Source: Alphaproteobacteria bacterium (GTDB taxonomy: Bacteria > Pseudomonadota > Alphaproteobacteria > Reyranellales > Reyranellaceae). Taken from it: DNA of 35,763 nucleotides. The stretch spans positions 1 to 35,763 of the forward strand of contig JAFKFK010000049.1 of NCBI GenBank assembly GCA_017307275.1, given 5' to 3'. The notes beneath the pieces were generated by a model. The model had not been told where the DNA came from. It saw only the letters and a program-made list of their open reading frames with translations, and searched no databases. A program made the translations under genes and the position numbers. Shown piece after piece: positions 7,167 through 15,350 of this stretch (position 1 is its first letter; the number at the start of each line of letters is the position of its first letter).

Positions 7167-8308
7167 GCGAAGCGCAACGACTGCACGGACATCTGATCGG
7201 CCAGCAGGGCTCGCGACGTTCGCTGAACACGCCCGCGCTTGTGCTCGACCTCGAGATGCTCGACCGCAACATCGCGGAGATGGCGTCCTTTGCCAAAGCG
7301 CACAATGTGAAGCTGCGTCCGCATTCTAAGACTCACAAGTCGGCCGACATCGCGCGTCGCCAGATCGCGGCCGGTGCGCTGGGCGTTTGCTGCGCCAAAC
7401 TGGGTGAAGCCGAGGCGCTGGGCGAGGCGGGCATCCAGAGCCTGCACATCACCTCGCCGGTGGTGACGCCGCAGGCAATCGACCGCCTGATGAAGCTGAA
7501 CGGCGAGGTGTCCGACCTCATGGTGGTGGTCGATCACCCCGCCAATGTCGAGGCGCTGGCGGCGGCCGCGGCCAAGGCCGGCAAGCCGCTCGCCGTCATC
7601 GTCGATATCGATCCCGGCATCCACCGAACTGGCGTGGCCAGCCCCGATGCGGCCGTCGAACTCGTGCAGCAGATCGTGAAGCACAAGTCGCTGAAGTATG
7701 CCGGGGTGCAGTTCTACTGCGGCCGCCACCAGCACATCGTCGACTTCGCCCAGCGCAAGGCAGAGATCGAGGAGCGCACGGAGTACCTGAAGGGCATTCT
7801 TGCCAAGCTCGACGCGGCAAAGTTCAAGCCCGCGATCATCACGGGGTCGGGCACCGGCACGCACTACATCGATGCCAAGCTCGGCGTCTTCACCGAACTG
7901 CAGGTCGGGTCCTACGTCTTCATGGATCACGACTACAACGTCTGCGACCTGCGTGGTCTCGATAAGCCGACCTTCGAGCAGGCCCTGCAGATCGACGCCC
8001 GTGTGGTCAGTGCCAACAAGCCGGGCATGGCGACCGTCGATGCCGGCCTGAAGGCGATGGCGACCGAGAAGGGCCCGCCGGTGATCCTGAAGGGCGCCGT
8101 CGATGGCGCCACGACCCGCTTCATGGGCGACGAGCATCTCGCGGTGATCGCACCCGAAGGCAAGGCCGCGCCGGCGCTGGCCGAGCAGGTCATCCTGACG
8201 CCGCCGCACTGCGACCCGACCGTCAATCTCTACGAGAGCTACCACGTGGTGAAGGGCGACACGCTCGTCGAGATCTGGCCGGTGACGGGGCGCGGACGCT
8301 CGCGCTGA
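7163..8308 (+). CDS. D-threonine aldolase / D-serine dehydratase-like PLP enzyme
   Basis: This 381-residue fold-type III PLP enzyme has an alanine-racemase-like N-terminal barrel. K56 in RPHSKTHK is the expected PLP lysine. DIDPGIHRTG and the GSGTGTH phosphate region are present. Near the C terminus PPHCDPTVN supplies the metal site. In this family the two ligands are a His and the residue two positions on, Asp in D-threonine aldolases and Cys in D-serine dehydratases. Here H349 and D351 fit the aldolase form, with an additional Cys350 between them. The start ATG 7163 overlaps the SDR stop (ATGA), which indicates an operon. Metal-dependent cleavage of D-beta-hydroxy amino acids is the best guess. 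Confidence 0.82.
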   Translation: MSEAQRLHGHLIGQQGSRRSLNTPALVLDLEMLDRNIAEMASFAKAHNVKLRPHSKTHKSADIARRQIAAGALGVCCAKLGEAEALGEAGIQSLHITSPVVTPQAIDRLMKLNGEVSDLMVVVDHPANVEALAAAAAKAGKPLAVIVDIDPGIHRTGVASPDAAVELVQQIVKHKSLKYAGVQFYCGRHQHIVDFAQRKAEIEERTEYLKGILAKLDAAKFKPAIITGSGTGTHYIDAKLGVFTELQVGSYVFMDHDYNVCDLRGLDKPTFEQALQIDARVVSANKPGMATVDAGLKAMATEKGPPVILKGAVDGATTRFMGDEHLAVIAPEGKAAPALAEQVILTPPHCDPTVNLYESYHVVKGDTLVEIWPVTGRGRSR

Positions 8309-8318
8309 GTTACGCGCG

Positions 8319-9494
8319 TTAGGTTTGGCCCACGAGCATCTGGCCTTTCCAGGTGCGGGCCAGCAACAGCAGTGCCCCCATGCCGAGGGCGCTGACGACG
8401 GTCATGCCGAGGAAGGCGTGCTGGCCATACTCCGAGTAGAGCAGGCCGGAGAACTGGAAGACCAGCGCCTGCGTCGCGCCGGTACCGAGCGCGTAGTAGA
8501 GGCTCTGGCCGATCGCCGCGCCGTGCGGCGGCAGGGCGCGCTGCAGGAAAGCCATAGCGCCGAGATGGCAGGCGGCGAAGGTGCAGGAGTGCAGGGCCTG
8601 CAGCAGGATGAGCGCCCATAGCTCGGTCGTGAAGGCCATGGCGGTCCAGCGCACCATGCCGGCGCCAAGTCCGAGCGCGATCAAGCCGCAGACGCCCAGC
8701 CGTTGCAGCAGCCAGCCACCGAACAGCATCAGCACGATTTCGATGGCAACGCTCTCGGCCCAGAGAAGGCTGATGGTGACATCGTCGATGCCGGCGGCGC
8801 GCCAGGTCAGGGTGCCGAAGCTGTAGAGTACGGAGTGGCTGGCCTGGCAGAGGCCGCAGGCCATCAAGAAGAGGAGGAACGGTCGCTGGCGCAGCAGTTC
8901 GCCGATGCGAATGGGAGCATGGCCGCGGGCTGCTACGGCAGCTTTTGGCTCCGCCGCGGGAAGCAGCAGGGCAAAAGGTGCCAGGAATATGATGCTGGCC
9001 AGGCCGACATAGAGCACCCAGGGCGGCCCGTAGCGGTCGACGGCGATGCCGCACATGAACGTGCCGGCGATGAAGGCCACCGAACTCCACATGCGGACGC
9101 GCGCGTAGTCGAGCCCGTGTTTCCTGGTTTCCGTCACGAGCACGCCGTCATAGAGGGGCATCGGTGGCGACCACAGGAAGCCCCAGACCATCGTGACCAC
9201 GAAGATCGCCAGGAACGAATAGGACAGCTCGTAGGCGCCGACCATGGCGACGGTGGCTAGGCCCAGAGTCACCATCACGCCGCGGGTGCCGCCCAGCCTA
9301 TGGGCGATCCACCCAACGGACAGGGTGGCAATGACGGCCACGATCTGGCGCGACATGAACAGCGTGCCGATCTCGGTGTCGGTGACGCCGCGATCGCGCA
9401 GCCACACCGGCCAGTAGCTCATGAACGCGCCGGCGGCGAAGAAATAGGCGCCGCCATAGGCTGCGAGCCTAAGGCCCGTCAGCCATTTGGACAT
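8319..9494 (-). CDS. MFS transporter (MFS_1-like / HcaT-NupG type)
   Basis: This is a 391-residue membrane protein of about 12 hydrophobic segments, starting MSKWLTGLRLAAYGG. The pattern of a glycine/alanine-rich first helix, SYWPVWLRDRG, and the loop IAHRLGGTRG matches the phenylpropionate/nucleoside-permease branch of the major facilitator superfamily. It would import a small organic, probably by proton symport. The start ATG 9492-9494 overlaps the stop of the CoA-transferase (TAATG), so transporter and CoA-transferase are made together; the transferase may activate the imported acid. The open frame reaching 10010 is an extension into that gene. Substrate is not determined by the sequence. 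Confidence 0.85.
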   Translation of the reverse strand: MSKWLTGLRLAAYGGAYFFAAGAFMSYWPVWLRDRGVTDTEIGTLFMSRQIVAVIATLSVGWIAHRLGGTRGVMVTLGLATVAMVGAYELSYSFLAIFVVTMVWGFLWSPPMPLYDGVLVTETRKHGLDYARVRMWSSVAFIAGTFMCGIAVDRYGPPWVLYVGLASIIFLAPFALLLPAAEPKAAVAARGHAPIRIGELLRQRPFLLFLMACGLCQASHSVLYSFGTLTWRAAGIDDVTISLLWAESVAIEIVLMLFGGWLLQRLGVCGLIALGLGAGMVRWTAMAFTTELWALILLQALHSCTFAACHLGAMAFLQRALPPHGAAIGQSLYYALGTGATQALVFQFSGLLYSEYGQHAFLGMTVVSALGMGALLLLARTWKGQMLVGQT

Positions 9495-10618
9495 TAGATG
9501 GCAAACTCGCGCCGGATCGCTTCGCTGTGCTGGCCGAGCGTCGGCACCTCGCCCAACCGCTCGGGTTCGCCGGTGTAGGATGCGGCGAGGGCGGGGATCG
9601 AGATGTCGCCGCCGCTCGACGGGAACGCTGTGCGGCGAAGCTGCGGATGCTGCGAGAGATCCGTGACGGTGCTGACCCTGGCCCACGCGATCTGCGCAGC
9701 GTCGAGCCGCGCCGCCAGGCTGGCAAAGGTTTGCGTGCCGAAGCTCTCCTGCACGATGGCGTTGGTGGCGTCGCGCCGCGCATTGCGCGTCTTGTTGGTG
9801 GCGTAGTCGGGGTCCTTTTCCAGGCCAGGCCGGTCGAGCACGCCGTGGCAGAGCCGCTCGAATTCGCGGTCGTTCTGGATCGAGATCAACACCGGCACCT
9901 TGTCGGCCGTCTGGTAGACACCGTAGGGCGCAATGAAGGGATGGGTGAGCCCGAGCCGCGGCCATTCGTAGGCCGAATAGTCCATGGCGAGCAGCGGCAC
10001 GGTCATCCATTCCGCCATCGACGAGAAGAGCGATACCGAGATGGCGCGGCCCTCGCCGGTCTTGTGGCGCGCCAGGAGCGCTTCGAGAACGGCGGCATGG
10101 GCATACATGCCGGTGCCGATATCGGTCGCCGAAATGCCGACCCGTCCCGGTCCGTGCTCGGTGCCGGTAATCGAGGCGAGCCCGCTCTCGGCCTGCACCA
10201 GCAGGTCGTAGGCGCGGCGGTCCTTGTAGGGCCCGTGATCGCCATAGCCCGAGACATCGACGGTGATCAGCTTCTTGTGCGCCATCCGCATCGCGGCAGA
10301 GCCGAAGCCCGCTCGTTCGGCGGCGCCTGGGGCCAGGTTCTGGATCAGCACGTCGGCCTTGCCGATCAGCCGATGCAGCAGGGCGAGATCGTCTTTCTGC
10401 TTGAAGTCGAGAGTGAGGGACTGCTTGCCGCGGTTCAGCCAGACGAAATAGCTCGAAAGCCCGTGGACATAGCCGTCATAGGCGCGTGCGAAATCGCCTT
10501 CGGGCCGTTCGATCTTGATCACCCTCGCGCCGGCATCCGCCAGGCGAGCTGAACAATAGGGCGCGGCAACTGCCTGCTCGACACTCACCACCAGCAGACC
10601 GTCCAGCGCTCCAGACAT
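9494..10618 (-). CDS. CaiB/BaiF family CoA-transferase
   Basis: This 374-residue class III CoA-transferase moves CoA between carboxylic acids through an aspartyl-CoA intermediate. The N-terminal Rossmann segment includes ADAGARVIKIERPEGD. The catalytic aspartate is D138 in RRAYDLLVQAESG. The C-terminal part holds the usual HPQLRR region. It starts with ATG 10616-10618 and is coupled to the downstream MFS transporter by a one-base stop/start overlap. It diverges from another CoA-transferase of the same family. The sequence differs clearly from formyl-CoA transferase in the substrate loops; the acid is unknown. Family assignment is secure. Confidence 0.9.
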   Translation of the reverse strand: MSGALDGLLVVSVEQAVAAPYCSARLADAGARVIKIERPEGDFARAYDGYVHGLSSYFVWLNRGKQSLTLDFKQKDDLALLHRLIGKADVLIQNLAPGAAERAGFGSAAMRMAHKKLITVDVSGYGDHGPYKDRRAYDLLVQAESGLASITGTEHGPGRVGISATDIGTGMYAHAAVLEALLARHKTGEGRAISVSLFSSMAEWMTVPLLAMDYSAYEWPRLGLTHPFIAPYGVYQTADKVPVLISIQNDREFERLCHGVLDRPGLEKDPDYATNKTRNARRDATNAIVQESFGTQTFASLAARLDAAQIAWARVSTVTDLSQHPQLRRTAFPSSGGDISIPALAASYTGEPERLGEVPTLGQHSEAIRREFAI

Positions 10619-10715
10619 TGCTCACCTTCTCTTTGTTCAGGGCCCGCAACATGCCTCAGCCGGCTCGGGTATGCCATAGTGTGTCGGTCGATGAACAAGG
10701 AGCGAGGAAGAGGAA
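10619..10715. promoter_or_regulatory. Divergent promoter region between two CoA-transferase genes
   Basis: These 97 bases separate two CaiB/BaiF genes transcribed away from each other and must contain both promoters and any shared operator. I see a good ribosome binding site (GAGGAAGAGG) before the rightward gene. No clear operator palindrome was identified. Confidence 0.35.
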
Positions 10716-11918
10716 ATGCCGGGACCGTTGCAGGGCGTGCGTGTGATCGATTTGACGGCCGTATTGTTGGGGCCGTTCGCCACGCAACACCTGGCCGACA
10801 TGGGCGCCGATGTGATCAAGGTCGAACCGCCGGAAGGCGACTTGTTGCGTGCGTCGGGCGGCAGCCTGGGCCGCGACAAGGGCATGGGCCCGATCTACAT
10901 GGCCGCCAACCGCAACAAACGGTCGATCTGCCTCGATCTCAAGAAGCCCGCGGCCTGCGAAGTCCTGAAGGACATGGTCAAGACGGCCGACCTCTTCATT
11001 CACAACAGCCGGCCGCAGGCAATCGAGCGCCTGGGGCTGGGCTATGAGGATCTGAAGAAGATCAATCCGTCGATCATCTACGCCTACTCACTCGGCTATG
11101 CCCGCAAGGGACCTTACGGGCACAAGCCCGCCTTCGACGACCTGGTGCAGGGCGTGAGTGGCGCGGCTTCGCTGCAAAGCAGGGTCGACGGCCTGCCGCC
11201 GCGCTTCATGCCGAGCCTGATCGCTGACAAGACCACGGGGCTTCATCTCTGCATCGCCGTGCTGGGGGCGCTCTACCATCGCAAGGCGACGGGTGAGGGG
11301 CAGATGATCGAGGTGCCGATGCTCGAAACCCTGGCGTCGTTCTGGCTGACCGAGCATCTGTTCGGCGCGACTTGGAAGCCCGAGCGTGGCGCCATGGGCT
11401 ACGACCGCATCATCAACAAGTTCCGCCATCCGTTCCCGACCAAGAACGGCTACATCTGCGCCCTGCCGTATACCGACCAGCACTGGGTTACCTTCTTCGA
11501 GCTGGCCGGTCGACCCGATCTCGCCAAGGAAAAGCGCTTTGTCGACCGTATGGAACGCGCCAAGCATTTCAGCGAACTGTACCAGATACTCGACTCCCTC
11601 CTGAAGGATCGCACGACCGAAGAGTGGCTGGAGATGTTCGACAAGGCCGATATCCCCGCCATGCCGGTGCGCACTCTGGAGGAGCTGCTGGACGACCCGC
11701 ACCTGAAAGCCACCGGCTTCTTCACGGAGCGTGAACATCCCACGGAAGGTCCGATCACGACTTTCGCCAGTCCGCTCGACTTCGAGAAGACCAAGGTCGA
11801 GTTCCGCCGTCATGCTCCATTGGTCGGGGGCGATGGTGTCGAGGTGCTGCGTGAGGCTGGCTTGAGCGATGCCGCTATCGAGAAGCTGAAGGCCGACAAG
11901 GCGTTGATCGTCCCGTAG
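10716..11918 (+). CDS. CaiB/BaiF family CoA-transferase
   Basis: This 400-residue class III CoA-transferase has the family N terminus PLQGVRVIDLTAVLLGP, MGADVIKVEPPEGD, and the catalytic aspartate D141 in KPAFDDLVQGVSG. GEGQMIEVPM and the late DDPHLKATGFF block are further family landmarks. It starts at ATG 10716 after GAGGAAGAGG. It resembles succinyl-CoA or crotonobetaine-type transferases more than the neighbouring family member does, which suggests different acids for the two. The acyl-CoA dehydrogenases downstream could use its product. Confidence 0.9.
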   Translation: MPGPLQGVRVIDLTAVLLGPFATQHLADMGADVIKVEPPEGDLLRASGGSLGRDKGMGPIYMAANRNKRSICLDLKKPAACEVLKDMVKTADLFIHNSRPQAIERLGLGYEDLKKINPSIIYAYSLGYARKGPYGHKPAFDDLVQGVSGAASLQSRVDGLPPRFMPSLIADKTTGLHLCIAVLGALYHRKATGEGQMIEVPMLETLASFWLTEHLFGATWKPERGAMGYDRIINKFRHPFPTKNGYICALPYTDQHWVTFFELAGRPDLAKEKRFVDRMERAKHFSELYQILDSLLKDRTTEEWLEMFDKADIPAMPVRTLEELLDDPHLKATGFFTEREHPTEGPITTFASPLDFEKTKVEFRRHAPLVGGDGVEVLREAGLSDAAIEKLKADKALIVP

Positions 11919-11989
11919 GCCGGGCGGTCCATGGCTCTTGTCGTCACCTCCAGCGGCTTTTCGACAACGCTGCGGGCTGTTAGCGTCCG

Positions 11990-12712
11990 GTGGAGATGAT
12001 CACCTCCCTTGCGAAGCGGTTGATGGCGCTGACACCCTATCGGGTATCGCGTCGGCGCGAGAACCGCTTCGACGCGACCCATAGCTGCCTCCCTCATTTG
12101 CGCGAGTTGGGCTACGTGCCGCGGCTGATCATCGACGGCGGTGCCCACCTCGGTGCTTTTTCCGAAGCGGCGCATGTCACCTTTCCCGAGGCCGAAATCC
12201 ACCTCATCGAACCGCAGCCGGCCTGCCGCGCGCCGCTCGAAGCGCTGGCACGCCAGCGAGGTTGGGTCTTTCATGCCTGCGCGCTGAGCGACCACACAGG
12301 CACGGTTCGCATGGCTTGCGACGTGAAACCCAGTACCGGGGCCTATATCGCGACGACTGCAGAAGCGACGGTAGATGTTCCGGCCGCCACGATCGATTCG
12401 CTGCTCGACGCACGCCTCACCTTCGAACATCACGCGCTGCTCAAGCTCGACTTGCAGGGACATGAGTTGCGGGCGCTGCGAGGAGCGGCGGCCTCGCTGG
12501 CGAAGATCGATGTCGCGCTGGTCGAAGTTTCATTCTTTCAGCAGGGGGCACCGACCATCCCGGAGATTGTCGGTTTCTTCGACGAGGAGGGCTTCGACCT
12601 TTTCGACATCGTCGGATTGGCGGGGCGTACGCGAGATGGCCGTTTGCGGCAGGGCGATTTCGTCTTCGTGCGGCGCGGCAGTATTCTGGCAGCCGATACA
12701 GCCTGGGCCTGA
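11990..12712 (+). CDS. FkbM family SAM-dependent methyltransferase
   Basis: This is a protein of about 240 residues with the FkbM pattern: LIIDGGAHLGAFSE is the SAM-binding motif I, IHLIEPQP is motif II, LLKLDLQGHELRAL and VALVEVSFF follow. FkbM enzymes O-methylate sugars, lipids or polyketides, often on surface polysaccharides. The start is ambiguous: GTG 11990 or ATG 11996, with GGTGGAG immediately before the ATG. It stands alone among catabolic genes, 70 bases after the CoA-transferase, and its link to them is unclear. The product is complete through TGA 12710-12712. Confidence 0.8.
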   Translation: MEMITSLAKRLMALTPYRVSRRRENRFDATHSCLPHLRELGYVPRLIIDGGAHLGAFSEAAHVTFPEAEIHLIEPQPACRAPLEALARQRGWVFHACALSDHTGTVRMACDVKPSTGAYIATTAEATVDVPAATIDSLLDARLTFEHHALLKLDLQGHELRALRGAAASLAKIDVALVEVSFFQQGAPTIPEIVGFFDEEGFDLFDIVGLAGRTRDGRLRQGDFVFVRRGSILAADTAWA

Positions 12713-12928
12713 TCAATCCGGGCAGAAATTTGCTCGACCCGAGCGCCGCAACTGCTGGGTAAGCAGCGAGCGCGTAGAGATCCGGCCTCGTCCTTGACGC
12801 CAGAAAATTCCACGTAAAGATGTTCCGCTTCGCGGCGGAATCAGCCGCTATCCGGTTGCGTTTTGCTTGTCCGGACGGGGCTCGTCGCTAAACTCCGGCC
12901 AAATCAAATTCCGCCCCGGGAGGGCCAG

Positions 12929-14125
12929 ATGGACCTCGCTTTCACGCCTGAAGAACAGAAATTCGCCGACGACGTTCGGGCCTTCGTCCGGGCCAATCTG
13001 CCCGCCGATGTGCGCGACAAAGTGAAGAACGGCAAGCACCTGATCCGCGACGATTACATGCGCTGGCAGCAGGCGCTCGGGAAGAAGGGCTGGCTGGTCT
13101 ATACGTGGCCGAAGAAGCATGGCGGTCCCGGCTTCACGCCAGCACAGCGGTACATTTTCGAGAACATCTGCGCCGAGGAATATGCGCCGGGCATCATCCC
13201 GTTCGGTACCAAGATGGTCGGGCCGGTGATCTACACCTTCGGCAGCGAGGAGCAGAAGGCGAAGTACCTGCCGGCGATCCGCGAAAGCACGGTGTGGTGG
13301 TGTCAGGGCTACTCCGAGCCGGGCTCGGGTTCCGATCTCGCGAGCCTGCGCACCAAGGCGGAGAAGAACGGCGACCACTACATCGTGAACGGGTCGAAGA
13401 CCTGGAACACGATGGGGCACTGGGCCGACTGGATCTTCTGCCTCGTCCGCACCGATCCCAAGTCCAAGCCGCAGGAGGGTATCTCCTTTCTGCTGATCGA
13501 CATGAAGACGCCGGGCATTACGGTGAAGCCCATCATCATGGCCGACGGCGGCCACGAGGTGAACGAGGTCTTCTTCGACAACGTGAAGGTTCCGGTCGAG
13601 AACCTCGTCGGCAAGGAGAACGAGGGCTGGACCTGCGCCAAGTTCCTGCTGGCCAACGAGCGGCTGGGAATCGCGGCCGTGCCGCAGTCCAAGCGCGGCG
13701 TCGAGGCGCTGAAGGATATCGCCCGCGCCGAGCGGGAAGACGGCAAGCCGCTGATCGAGAACCAGAGCTTCGCCGAGAAGATTGCCGATCTCGAGATTCA
13801 GGTGACGGCGCTGGAGTTCACCGAACTGCGCGTGCTGTCGCAGATGGCACATGGCGGCCAGCCCGGCCCAGAAGTTTCGGGCCTCAAGATTCGTGGCTCG
13901 GAGATCCAGCAGCGCATCACGGAGCTCACCATGGAAGCGGTCGGCGAGTATGCTGCGCCGTATCTGCCGGGGCTGCTGTGGCAGGGCACGAACGAGGAGC
14001 CGGTCGGGCCGAGCTATGCCCACCTCGCGGCACCGCGTTACTTCAACACGCGCAAGACCACGATCTACGGTGGTAGCAACGAGATTCAGAAAGGGATCAT
14101 CAGCAAAATGGTATTGGGGCTGTAA
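12929..14125 (+). CDS. Acyl-CoA dehydrogenase, large-subunit type (tandem copy 1)
   Basis: This 398-residue FAD-dependent acyl-CoA dehydrogenase has QGYSEPGSGSDLASLRT (FAD/substrate loop), VNGSKTWNTMGHWADW, NVKVPVENLVGKENEGW and the C-terminal YGGSNEIQKG. The position of the catalytic Glu in medium-chain enzymes (YEG) is Gly here. That is common in the pimeloyl-CoA and steroid-side-chain dehydrogenases that work as two-subunit heterotetramers, where the base lies elsewhere. The ATG at 12929 follows GGGAGGG. Its TAA overlaps the ATG of the next gene, a close paralogue of the same length, so the two arose by tandem duplication. The likely role is oxidation of a dicarboxylyl-, branched or cyclic acyl-CoA. 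Confidence 0.9.
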   Translation: MDLAFTPEEQKFADDVRAFVRANLPADVRDKVKNGKHLIRDDYMRWQQALGKKGWLVYTWPKKHGGPGFTPAQRYIFENICAEEYAPGIIPFGTKMVGPVIYTFGSEEQKAKYLPAIRESTVWWCQGYSEPGSGSDLASLRTKAEKNGDHYIVNGSKTWNTMGHWADWIFCLVRTDPKSKPQEGISFLLIDMKTPGITVKPIIMADGGHEVNEVFFDNVKVPVENLVGKENEGWTCAKFLLANERLGIAAVPQSKRGVEALKDIARAEREDGKPLIENQSFAEKIADLEIQVTALEFTELRVLSQMAHGGQPGPEVSGLKIRGSEIQQRITELTMEAVGEYAAPYLPGLLWQGTNEEPVGPSYAHLAAPRYFNTRKTTIYGGSNEIQKGIISKMVLGL

Positions 14126-15321
14126 TGGATCTGGCACTCAAGCCCGAGCACAAGGCGTTCGCCGACGAAGTTCGCGCCTTTGCTCGCGACAATCTCTCCC
14201 CTGCAACGCGCGAGAAGACCTTCTCCGGCAAACACTACAGCCGTGACGACCATATGGTCTGGCAGCAGGCGCTGGGGAAGAAGGGCTGGCTTGCCTACAC
14301 TTGGCCCAAGAAGTACGGCGGTCCGGGCTGGGACGTGACGCAGCGCTTCCTGTTCGAGAACGTGCTGGCCGAGGAAGGCGCGCCGCGCATCCTGCCGTTC
14401 GGGCCCAAGATGGTTGGTCCGGTGATCTACACCTTTGGCACCGACGAGCAGAAAGAACGCTTCCTGCCGGGCATTCGCTCTTCCGAAGTGTCGTGGTGCC
14501 AGGGCTACTCCGAGCCGGGCGCCGGCTCCGACCTCGCCAATCTGCGCACGCGCGCGGTGCGTGAAGGCGACCATTACATCGTAAACGGCCAGAAGACCTG
14601 GACCTCGTTCGCCCATTGGGGCGACTGGATCTTCTGTCTGGTACGGACCAACCCGGACGCCAAGCCGCAGGAAAGCATTTCCTTCCTGTTGATCGACATG
14701 AAGACGCCGGGCGTCACCGTGCGGCCGATTATCATGACGGACGGCGCTCATCACGTGAACGACGTGTTCCTCGATAACGTGAAGGTTCCCGTCGAGAATC
14801 TGATCGGCAAGGAGAACGAAGGCTGGACCTGCGCCAAGTTCCTGCTGGCCAACGAACGTCTCGGCATCGCCGAGGTACCGGCCTCCAAGCGCGGCGTCTC
14901 GGTGCTGCGCCAGATCGCGCGGAGCGAGCCGCAGGATGGTCGCACGCTGGCCGACGATCCGGCGTTCACGGCGCAGATCGCCGATATCGACCTGCAGGTG
15001 CAGGCGCTGGAAATGAGCGAACTGCGCGTGCTCTCGACCATGGCGCAGGGCGGAGCGCCCGGCCCCGAGGTCTCGACGCTCAAGGTCCGCGGTTCGGAAA
15101 TCCAGCAGCGCATCGCCGAACTCACGATGGAAGCGGTGGGCGAATACGCCCAGCCCTACCAGCCCGGCATGCTGTTTCAGGATACGAACGAAACGCCGAT
15201 CGGCCCCGATCACGCGCCGCCGGCGGCCCCGCGCTATTTCAACATGCGCAAGACCAGCATCTATGGTGGCAGTACTGAGATTCAGAAGAACATCGTGTCG
15301 AAGATGGTCCTCGGGCTATAA
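14125..15321 (+). CDS. Acyl-CoA dehydrogenase, large-subunit type (tandem copy 2)
   Basis: This 398-residue paralogue of the preceding gene has long identical blocks (QQALGKKGW, KMVGPVIYTFG, FLLIDMKTPG, GKENEGWTCAKFLLANERLGIA). They differ around NERLGIA-EVPASKRG here against NERLGIA-AVPQSKRG in copy 1, and in the substrate-facing segment after DHYIVNG. This copy also has Gly at the medium-chain catalytic Glu position (YGGSTEIQ). The start ATG 14125 overlaps the previous stop by one base. The 380-residue small-subunit type enzyme follows after 29 bases, and one or both large copies may pair with it. Confidence 0.9.
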   Translation: MDLALKPEHKAFADEVRAFARDNLSPATREKTFSGKHYSRDDHMVWQQALGKKGWLAYTWPKKYGGPGWDVTQRFLFENVLAEEGAPRILPFGPKMVGPVIYTFGTDEQKERFLPGIRSSEVSWCQGYSEPGAGSDLANLRTRAVREGDHYIVNGQKTWTSFAHWGDWIFCLVRTNPDAKPQESISFLLIDMKTPGVTVRPIIMTDGAHHVNDVFLDNVKVPVENLIGKENEGWTCAKFLLANERLGIAEVPASKRGVSVLRQIARSEPQDGRTLADDPAFTAQIADIDLQVQALEMSELRVLSTMAQGGAPGPEVSTLKVRGSEIQQRIAELTMEAVGEYAQPYQPGMLFQDTNETPIGPDHAPPAAPRYFNMRKTSIYGGSTEIQKNIVSKMVLGL

Positions 15322-15350
15322 GTCCGAGGAAGAATTCCGGAGGAGCTAAA

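Noticed and set aside
12713..12928. Possible terminator TTCCGC/GCGGAA near 12823-12840
   Set aside because: The stem is only six base pairs with a six-base loop and no T-run, so I do not call it; the rest of this gap shows nothing definite.
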